From Mycoplasma sp. CAG:956 (GTDB lineage Bacteria > Bacillota_I > Bacilli_A > RF39 > UBA660), in assembly GCA_000433475.1 (NCBI GenBank), contig HF993086.1, forward strand, positions 1 to 11,532: 11,532 nucleotides of DNA, read 5' to 3'. Under the pieces are notes generated by a model. That model was not told the origin of the DNA. It made no database searches and saw nothing but the letters and a program-made list of their open reading frames with translations. Positions 5,465 through 11,532 of this stretch are shown in pieces. A program made the translations under genes and the position numbers. Numbering within the stretch: position 1 is the stretch's first letter; each line of letters opens with the position of its first letter.

Positions 5465-5493
5465 ATAATACCAAATGTAGGAGGGTAAGTCAA
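5465..5493 (-). promoter_or_regulatory. tracrRNA promoter
   Basis: On the minus strand TTGACT (5493-5488), exactly 17 bp, then TATTAT (5470-5465) preceded by TGG, an extended -10. The start should be near 5458, which is the first base of the anti-repeat. The promoter covers the cas9 ribosome binding site (5479-5485), and its -35 box includes the first base of the cas9 ATG. Confidence 0.85.
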
Positions 5494-8400
5494 TGGAAAA
5501 TTATAATATCGGATTAGATATTGGAACAACATCAGTAGGTTGGGCAGTTGTAAATGATGCAACAAATAAAGTAATGAGAAAAGGCGGCAAAGCTTTATGG
5601 GGAGTAAGACTTTTTGATCCAGCCGTTACTGCCGAAGATAGAAGAGCCAAAAGAGGAACAAGACGTCGATATGACCGAAGAAGAGAAAGAATAAAACTTT
5701 TACAAGATGAATTTAAAGATGAAATTAATAAAGTTGATAGCAATTTTTTTCTAAAGTTAGAAGAAAGCAAATATACTTCTAAAGACATAAAAAATAAAAC
5801 TGTATTAATTAGTATGGAAGAAGAAAAAGCCATAAAGAAATATAATCAAGAGTATCCAACTATTTATCATTTACGTCAAAAATTAATGAATTCTAATGAA
5901 CAAATGGATATTAGATTAGTTTACCTTGCTATTCATCACATCATTAAATATCGCGGTAACTTTATATATGAAGGTAACTCATTTAGTGTTAATAATTTAA
6001 ATATAGATAATAAACTTAAGGAGATATTTCTATCATTGAGTGAGGACGTTGATGAATTAGATATCTCAGAAGAATGTATAAATAATATTAATTATAAACA
6101 ACTAGCTAATATTTTTAATGAACAATCAAAAAATGATTTAAAAGTTAAATTAACAAGTGAATTAACAAGCTATTCTTTAAATAAAAATTTTATAAGTGAA
6201 TTTTGTAAACTAATTATTGGCAATAAATTTAGTGCGAAAAAGTTATTTAATTTAGAAACTGATAATGATGTATCTTTAAGTTTTGATGGTACTGATTTTG
6301 AAGATAAAGCCGGTGATTTAGAATCTTTACTTAATGATTATTTAGAAGTTTTAGAACAACTAAAAGAATTATATGACATGGTTTTTTTGAAAAAAATCTT
6401 TGGTGGTAGCAAAGAAACAACGATATCAGGTTTAATGGTTGAAAGATATAATCAACATAAAAAGGACTTAAAATTATTAAAAGATACATTTAGTTCTGAT
6501 AGAAAAATATATAATAAAATATTTAGAAGTAAAAAAGATATTAAAGATGATAAAGATATGTGTTTATATGATTTATATATTCATAATAAACTAGAAACTA
6601 CGGATTTTCTTAAAGAAATAAAAAAATATGTCAATACAGATAATTTTATTATCACGGATGAGGACTTTTTAAAACGTTTAGAAAATAATGAAGTATTACC
6701 AAGAATAACTAGTAAAGAAAATGGTAAATATCCATATCAATTAAATAAAGATGAGTTAGTTAGTATCATTGAACATCAAGGAAAGCATTATCCATTTTTA
6801 TTAAATAAAACAGATGATGGTATATATAAATTAGTGCGATTATTGGAATTTAGAATTCCTTACTTTGTTGGTCCATTAGTATCTAAAGATATGTCTGAAA
6901 ATGCTTGGATGCTTAGAAATGAAGGAATGCAAGGTGTTCATATTACTCCTTATAATTTTAAAAAAGTAATTAATTTAGATAAAACTGCGGAAATATTTAT
7001 TAAAAGAATGATATCTCATTGTACTTACCTTTTAGATGAAGAAGCCTTACCTAATAATTCTATTCTTTATTCCGAATTTAAAGTATTAAATGAGTTAAAA
7101 CAAATAAAGGTTAATGGGGAACATTTAACCAAAGATGAGCAGCATAAAATAATTGAAGAACTATTTATGAAGACTAGTGGGACAATCACCGAAAATAAAT
7201 TTAGAGAATTTTTACTTAATACTTTAGATTACAATTTCTATGAGAATGAATTGAAAATAACAGGCTATTCGGCTGATTGTAAGTTTGCTAATAATATGCA
7301 AAGTTATATAGATTTCTTTGGTGAAAATGGTATTTTTGAAGGAACAAGTTATAATACTAACGATGCCGAAAAAATTATTGAATGGATAACTATTTTTGAT
7401 GATAAGGATATCTTAAAAAGAAAAGTAGAAAATGAATATCCTGAATTAAAGAGTAATCAAGTTAAAAATATTTTAAATAAAAAATATAGCGGTTGGGGTC
7501 GTTTATCAAGGAAACTTTTGTTAGACCTTAGAGTTTTAGATAAAGAAACAGATATTCCAAAATCAATAATGGATTTAATGTATGAGACTGATGAAAATTT
7601 CATGCAAATTATTAACAATGATAAATACAATTTTCAAAAATTAATTGCTAAAGAAAATAAGATAGAGAATACTAGCAATGATTTATCATATGATGTTGTA
7701 GAAAATCTTGCTACATCGCCTGCTACCAAAAGAGGCATTTACCAAGCTTTGAAAGTCGTTAAAGAAATAACTACTTATATGGGTTATGAACCTAAAAATA
7801 TAATGGTAGAAATGGCCCGTGGTGATGAGAAAAAGATAAGAAAAGATGACCGTAAAAAGTACTTACAAAAATTGTATGACAATATTAAAGATGAAGTAGA
7901 TAGTAATTATAAGAACTTAAAGAAAGAACTTGCTAAAGAAGAAAAAATCGATACTGATAAATTATATTTATATTATTTACAAGAAGGTAAATGTTTATAT
8001 TGTGGAAAACCTATTAATGTTGATGATTTAAATACTAAAAATAGTTTATATGAAATCGACCATATCTTACCAAGAACTTTGATTAAAGATAATTCTTGGG
8101 ATAATAGGGTATTAGTATGCCGTGGTTGTAATCAGAAAAAGGCCGCCTCTTTAGTTCTACCAAAAGAATTTAGAAACGATTATACGAAAAGTATTTGGAT
8201 AAGATTAAAAAATAATAAGTTAATGAGTAACAAGAAGTTTTATAACTTAACAAGAAAAAGTTATAGCGAAGAAGATATAAAAGGTTTCATTAATAGACAG
8301 TTAGTTGAAACAAGACAAATCACTAAACATGTTGCTAATATTTTAAATTGTTTTTATCCTAAAACAAAGATAGTTTATTTAAAAGCTAATATTTCCCATA

Positions 8401-9530
8401 GTTACCGTGATAAATACGATTTATTTAAATTTAGAGATATAAATGACTATCATCATGCTCATGATGCTTACCTTGCTGCAACTCTTGGAAGTTATCAAGA
8501 AAAATATTTACACTATGATTTAGATTATAATAAAATAAATGAATTTAATGAAAAATTAATAAAAAATGAAGATTACAAGAGACTACATTATGGTATTGTA
8601 GTTAATAGTCTAGATGAAGAATTTCAAAGTGCCTTTGCTGAAATTGCTCCAAGATTAATAAATGAGGAAACTGGTGAATTATTATTTAATGCTAAAAAAT
8701 TTAATGATTTAGTTGAAGATACTTTATATAGAAATGATATTTTGATTAGTAGAAAAACGGAAATAAGAACGGGTAAACTTTATAAAGAGACAATTTATAA
8801 AAGAGGTAAAGGAAATATCAAAATAAAGGAAAATATGCCAACAGAAACATATGGTGGTTATTCTAATATGGAAACATCTTATTTAACTTTAGTAAAATAT
8901 GGTAACAAGACTAAATTAATTGGAATACCTATGAGTATTGCAAATAATAAAGATGTTAAAGTAAAACTTGATTTTATCAAAGAACATTTAGATTTAAAGT
9001 CTTTGGACAATATTGTAATTTTAAAAGACAATATTCCTTATGATGTAAGTATTAATTATAAGAATCAAGATGTTTATGTAAAAGGATATAGTACAGCTAA
9101 TAAAAACTGTGAATTATCTAACGCTCATCAATTAAAAATAAAAAAAGACATGATGAAAAAATGTAAATATGTATTAAATAAAGTTTATAAAAATAAATAT
9201 GATGATATAACTAATATGGACATTGAAAATGCAATTACTTTTATAAATTACTTGTTTGAAATAAAAATAGAATTCCCTTTATTTTCTAAAGAAATAACAA
9301 AGATTCAAGATAATATAAATTTAACCGAATGTTCATTTGAACAATTAGCTAATATAATTAAACAATTATTAATAATTTATCATTGCAATAGTAAAAATGG
9401 CAACTTAAAGGAATTTGGTTTAAGCGACAGAATCGGCCGTCTTTCTGGTGCTAATGTAACTGGTGGAGATTTTATATTTACCTCAGTAACTGGTCTAAAA
9501 GAGAAAACAGCAAGTTATGATGGTGAATAA
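5493..9530 (+). CDS. cas9: Cas9, type II-A CRISPR RNA-guided endonuclease
   Basis: This 1345-residue Cas9 cuts double-stranded DNA matched by the crRNA. RuvC-I is at the start (NIGLDIGTTSVGWAVV, D9), followed by the Arg-rich bridge helix (about 49-74), a long recognition lobe, RuvC-II (PKNIMVEMARGDE, E773), HNH with D856, H857 and N880 at the spacing of D839, H840 and N863 in S. pyogenes Cas9, and RuvC-III (YHHAHDAYLA, H988 and D991). The C-terminal PAM-interacting region ends in SVTGLKEKT. All catalytic residues are present and the length is near that of SpCas9 (1368), so it should be active. The HNH domain has a cysteine quartet (C834, C837, C876, C879) likely to bind zinc, absent from SpCas9. 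AGGAGGG (5479-5485) lies 7 nt before the ATG. The PAM cannot be read from sequence; R1313 and R1316 lie where SpCas9 has its two PAM-reading arginines, but the motif differs. Confidence 0.98.
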   Translation: MENYNIGLDIGTTSVGWAVVNDATNKVMRKGGKALWGVRLFDPAVTAEDRRAKRGTRRRYDRRRERIKLLQDEFKDEINKVDSNFFLKLEESKYTSKDIKNKTVLISMEEEKAIKKYNQEYPTIYHLRQKLMNSNEQMDIRLVYLAIHHIIKYRGNFIYEGNSFSVNNLNIDNKLKEIFLSLSEDVDELDISEECINNINYKQLANIFNEQSKNDLKVKLTSELTSYSLNKNFISEFCKLIIGNKFSAKKLFNLETDNDVSLSFDGTDFEDKAGDLESLLNDYLEVLEQLKELYDMVFLKKIFGGSKETTISGLMVERYNQHKKDLKLLKDTFSSDRKIYNKIFRSKKDIKDDKDMCLYDLYIHNKLETTDFLKEIKKYVNTDNFIITDEDFLKRLENNEVLPRITSKENGKYPYQLNKDELVSIIEHQGKHYPFLLNKTDDGIYKLVRLLEFRIPYFVGPLVSKDMSENAWMLRNEGMQGVHITPYNFKKVINLDKTAEIFIKRMISHCTYLLDEEALPNNSILYSEFKVLNELKQIKVNGEHLTKDEQHKIIEELFMKTSGTITENKFREFLLNTLDYNFYENELKITGYSADCKFANNMQSYIDFFGENGIFEGTSYNTNDAEKIIEWITIFDDKDILKRKVENEYPELKSNQVKNILNKKYSGWGRLSRKLLLDLRVLDKETDIPKSIMDLMYETDENFMQIINNDKYNFQKLIAKENKIENTSNDLSYDVVENLATSPATKRGIYQALKVVKEITTYMGYEPKNIMVEMARGDEKKIRKDDRKKYLQKLYDNIKDEVDSNYKNLKKELAKEEKIDTDKLYLYYLQEGKCLYCGKPINVDDLNTKNSLYEIDHILPRTLIKDNSWDNRVLVCRGCNQKKAASLVLPKEFRNDYTKSIWIRLKNNKLMSNKKFYNLTRKSYSEEDIKGFINRQLVETRQITKHVANILNCFYPKTKIVYLKANISHSYRDKYDLFKFRDINDYHHAHDAYLAATLGSYQEKYLHYDLDYNKINEFNEKLIKNEDYKRLHYGIVVNSLDEEFQSAFAEIAPRLINEETGELLFNAKKFNDLVEDTLYRNDILISRKTEIRTGKLYKETIYKRGKGNIKIKENMPTETYGGYSNMETSYLTLVKYGNKTKLIGIPMSIANNKDVKVKLDFIKEHLDLKSLDNIVILKDNIPYDVSINYKNQDVYVKGYSTANKNCELSNAHQLKIKKDMMKKCKYVLNKVYKNKYDDITNMDIENAITFINYLFEIKIEFPLFSKEITKIQDNINLTECSFEQLANIIKQLLIIYHCNSKNGNLKEFGLSDRIGRLSGANVTGGDFIFTSVTGLKEKTASYDGE

Positions 9531-10403
9531 ATGAGCTTTCGAACAGTTGTAATAACTAGACAATCTAAAATAAGTTATAAAAATAGATTTCTAGTAGTTA
9601 AACAAGATAATGATGAAAAATATATTCATCTATCAGAAATAGATACAATTATAGTTGATTCTATCTCCGTATCTATTTCTGCTTATCTTTTAAAAGAAAT
9701 TGCTGATGCCAAAATAAATATGATATTTTGTGATGAAAAACATAACCCTTTTGGCGAACTATCACCGTATTACTCTAGACATAATTCTAGTAAAAAGGTA
9801 AAAGAACAGATTAAGTGGACTAACAAATGTAAAGATGACTTATGGATGAAAATAGTTAAAAATAAAATTCTTAATCAAAGTTTAATGTTAAACAAAATAA
9901 AAAATGATAAATATGATTTATTAACAAGTTATATTGATGAAGTCGTAAGCGGCGATAAAACTAATAGAGAAGGACACGCAGCCAAAGTCTATTTTAATGC
10001 TTTATTTGGTAAGGACTTTGTTAGAAATAATAATGATAATATTAATGCTGCCTTAAATTATGGTTATGCTATACTTTTATCTACTATTAATAAAGAAGTT
10101 ATTTCTTGTGGTTATCTTACCCAACTGGGAATTCATCATAAAAATGAGTTTAATGAATTTAATTTAAGCTGTGATTTAATGGAACCGTTTCGAGTAATTG
10201 TTGATAATTTTGTTTATTTTAATCAAGAAAGAGAATTAAATACTAATTATAAATTGGATATAGTTAATATTTTAAATAACTCCTATAAATATCAAAATAA
10301 AAGTTATACTTTAAAAGATATTATCGGCTTATTTGTTAAAAATACTTTAAATAATATCAATAATAGCGATGAATATAAGGATTTTATATATTATGAGGGA
10401 TAG
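9531..10403 (+). CDS. cas1: Cas1, type II-A spacer integrase
   Basis: This 290-residue protein is the catalytic subunit of the Cas1-Cas2 complex that inserts new spacers at the leader-repeat junction. It has the beta-rich N-terminal domain and a helical C-terminal domain with the three metal-binding residues: E147 in NREGHAAKVYF, H203 in LGIHHKNEF and E218 in DLMEPFR. The length matches other type II-A Cas1 proteins. The ATG directly follows the cas9 stop codon (TAA 9528-9530) with no gap, and only a weak GGTGA (9522-9526) precedes it, so translation is probably coupled to cas9. With Cas2, Csn2 and Cas9 it forms the type II-A adaptation machinery. Confidence 0.97.
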   Translation: MSFRTVVITRQSKISYKNRFLVVKQDNDEKYIHLSEIDTIIVDSISVSISAYLLKEIADAKINMIFCDEKHNPFGELSPYYSRHNSSKKVKEQIKWTNKCKDDLWMKIVKNKILNQSLMLNKIKNDKYDLLTSYIDEVVSGDKTNREGHAAKVYFNALFGKDFVRNNNDNINAALNYGYAILLSTINKEVISCGYLTQLGIHHKNEFNEFNLSCDLMEPFRVIVDNFVYFNQERELNTNYKLDIVNILNNSYKYQNKSYTLKDIIGLFVKNTLNNINNSDEYKDFIYYEG

Positions 10404-10713
10404 AATAGTGCGAACAATAGTATTTTTTGATTTACCTAATATTTATGCCAAAGATAAAAGAAATTATTTAAGGTTTCGAAAATATCTGTTAGGAGAAGGA
10501 TTTATTATGATGCAAGAATCAGTTTATTCTAAATTAGTATTAAATAATAATCAATCCGAATTATTACTTAGTAGATTAAGAAAAAATGCTCCTAAAAAAG
10601 GGCTTATTCAAGTTTTAACTATAACTGAACAGCAGTATTCTAAGATAGAATATATAATTGGTGAAAGTAATAGTAAAATTATAAATAATGAAGATAGGTT
10701 AATAGTATTATGA
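10393..10713 (+). CDS. cas2: Cas2, type II-A adaptation protein
   Basis: This 106-residue protein forms the dimer that bridges two Cas1 dimers in spacer integration. It has the ferredoxin-like fold pattern with an early beta strand ending in FFDLPN, followed by RFRKYLLGEGF, the SVYSKL strand and a C-terminal strand DRLIVL. The open frame extends to an ATG at 10369, but I take 10393: it gives the conserved Asp at position 13, as in S. pyogenes Cas2, and TAAGGA (10376-10381) lies upstream, though 11 nt away. A GTG at 10408 with GAGGG (10395-10399) before it is another possible start. The gene overlaps the end of cas1 by 11 nt and the start of csn2 by 4 nt, so translation is coupled. Confidence 0.93.
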   Translation: MRDRIVRTIVFFDLPNIYAKDKRNYLRFRKYLLGEGFIMMQESVYSKLVLNNNQSELLLSRLRKNAPKKGLIQVLTITEQQYSKIEYIIGESNSKIINNEDRLIVL

Positions 10714-11384
10714 ATTTAAGTGTTGATTATTTAGATAACCAAATAGTATTTGCAAATGAGTATATAAATGCCGTTGAAATCGAAAATAAAAGATATTTTT
10801 ATCGCTTTGTTAATGATTTATATTCAGTATATATAAATGGCTATAGTGATAATTTAAAATTTATTCAAAATAATAAAGAAGTAAACATGAATGGTAAAAT
10901 TAAAGTATTTATTAATTATTTCGACTTTCAGTTTGATTCTAAAAAATATACTAATGAAATATCTAAGTTTGTAAGTAATTATATAAACGAAGAAGATACT
11001 AAAGATTTAATCAATTTATATGGTAAAATGACTAGAATTTATAAGAAAGCTTTAAATGATATAGATTTACCTTTATATGTTGAAAATGATATAAGTATAG
11101 ATAATATTAATAAATTAGTGAAATTGGGAATAAGTTCTAAAGAAGAATTATTAGATAACTTAATGTTACTAATTGATTTAGAACATACTTTGAAAACTAA
11201 TAATTTCTTAGTATTTGTAAACTTAAAACAGTATTTAACTAAGGATGAAGTAGTAGAATTATATAAATATGCTATTTATAATGAAATTACGATTATGTTA
11301 GTAGATTCTATATGTCATGGTGTAACTTTAAAAAACGAAAAAAAGTATATAATAGATGAAAATTTAGATGAGTTTATGTTATAA
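10710..11384 (+). CDS. csn2: Csn2, type II-A adaptation protein
   Basis: This 224-residue protein is the signature of subtype II-A. Csn2 forms a tetrameric ring that encircles double-stranded DNA ends and works with Cas1, Cas2 and Cas9 in acquiring spacers. The length fits the short Csn2 group (about 220 residues). The best-conserved stretch is FLVFVNLKQYLTKDEV and the following helix and strand (about residues 167-198), which align well with the S. pyogenes protein; the N-terminal part is divergent. The ATG overlaps the cas2 stop in an ATGA arrangement. The end of the gene overlaps the predicted array promoter, and there is no terminator between csn2 and the CRISPR array. Confidence 0.93.
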   Translation: MNLSVDYLDNQIVFANEYINAVEIENKRYFYRFVNDLYSVYINGYSDNLKFIQNNKEVNMNGKIKVFINYFDFQFDSKKYTNEISKFVSNYINEEDTKDLINLYGKMTRIYKKALNDIDLPLYVENDISIDNINKLVKLGISSKEELLDNLMLLIDLEHTLKTNNFLVFVNLKQYLTKDEVVELYKYAIYNEITIMLVDSICHGVTLKNEKKYIIDENLDEFML

Positions 11385-11385
11385 T
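11377..11385 (+). promoter_or_regulatory. Extended -10 promoter of the CRISPR array
   Basis: TGTTATAAT (11377-11385) matches the extended -10 also used by cas9. It overlaps the csn2 stop codon (11382-11384). No good -35 box lies 16-18 bp upstream. The start would be near 11391, about 75 nt before the first repeat. Confidence 0.65.
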
Positions 11386-11465
11386 GGGCTTAGTTGATAT
11401 AGAAAAAAGGTACCATTTATGTAACATTGTTCTATGGATGTTAAGATATAGTTCTAGAATTTGAG
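11385..11465 (+). promoter_or_regulatory. CRISPR leader with type II-A leader anchor
   Basis: The 81 bp between csn2 and the first repeat form the leader. Its last seven bases, ATTTGAG (11459-11465), are the leader-anchoring sequence that directs new spacers to the first repeat in streptococcal type II-A loci. Inside the leader are TACCATTTA (11411-11419), complementary to part of the first repeat, and two repeat-like pieces, GTTCTATG (11429-11436) and TAGTTCTA (11449-11456). Confidence 0.88.
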
Positions 11466-11532
11466 GTTTTAGTTCTATGTCATCTTAAATGGTATTAAAA
11501 CTGCAGAAAATAATATAAAGAAAATTGCTGAG
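11466..11532 (+). CRISPR. Start of type II-A CRISPR array: first repeat and first spacer
   Basis: The repeat occupies 11466-11501 (36 bp), beginning GTTTTAG and ending TTAAAAC, the layout of type II-A repeats. Its internal 25 bp (11474-11498) are identical to the anti-repeat region by cas9. The first spacer is 11502-11531 (30 nt, very A-rich), and base 11532 is G, as expected for the first base of a second repeat. Only one full repeat is in the window, so array size is unknown. The leader orientation makes this the most recently acquired spacer. Confidence 0.93.

Noticed and set aside
5501..5833. Minus-strand open frame of 110 codons opposite the start of cas9
   Set aside because: It is the reverse of the well-conserved RuvC-I and bridge-helix coding sequence, with no ribosome binding site.
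10369..10392. Longer Cas2 start at 10369
   Set aside because: It has no ribosome binding site and adds eight residues not found in other type II-A Cas2 proteins; 10393 aligns with the family.

Overview
The window reads as a chromosomal segment of a very AT-rich, low-GC Gram-positive bacterium. It uses the standard code: all Trp codons are TGG, and a 4-kb frame is uninterrupted by TGA. tRNA genes encode their CCA ends, Shine-Dalgarno sites are AGGAGG-like, promoters often carry an extended -10 (TGnTATAAT), and there is a type II-A CRISPR-Cas locus. The initiator tRNA has an A-U in place of one of the three conserved anticodon-stem G-C pairs, a variant known from some mycoplasmas. Together this suggests a Mollicutes-like or Erysipelotrichia/RF39-like member of Bacilli, which is an inference rather than a proven placement.

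Layout. Positions 1-770 hold tRNA genes: a 3' fragment and Lys(TTT), closed by a terminator, then a second unit with a strong promoter carrying Ser(TGA), initiator Met(CAT), Asp(GTC) and Phe(GAA), closed by a terminator. A Cof-type HAD phosphatase follows (797-1579). Next is a two-gene unit: a membrane-anchored exported protein of unknown function (1679-2413) and a membrane-anchored NERD-domain protein with a topoisomerase-type zinc finger (2431-3201). It converges on an unrecognised minus-strand gene (3223-3996), and both stop codons lie in one shared terminator hairpin. Two minus-strand tRNA genes, Lys(CTT) and Thr(CGT), follow. Divergent from them is a polytopic metal exporter of the ArsP_2 type (4453-5283).

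The last 6.2 kb is a complete type II-A CRISPR-Cas locus: tracrRNA (minus strand, about 5458 to 5368), cas9 (5493-9530), cas1, cas2 and csn2 (overlapping or abutting, ending at 11384), then the leader and the first repeat of the array (11466-11501). The window ends after one 30-nt spacer and what is probably the first base of the next repeat. Cas9 carries all catalytic residues of RuvC and HNH and is expected to be active with the tracrRNA. Cas1, Cas2 and Csn2 supply spacer acquisition.

The most notable points concern control and structure of the CRISPR locus. The tracrRNA is encoded entirely antisense inside the predicted cas9 5' untranslated region, its promoter covers the cas9 ribosome binding site and touches the start codon, and the cas9 leader therefore contains a repeat-like segment perfectly complementary to tracrRNA. 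The transcribed CRISPR leader contains an anti-repeat-like segment that can pair with the first repeat. The HNH domain has a CxxC...CxxC quartet typical of zinc-binding HNH nucleases and absent from S. pyogenes Cas9. I see no wholly new defence system here; the interest lies in these variations on a known one.
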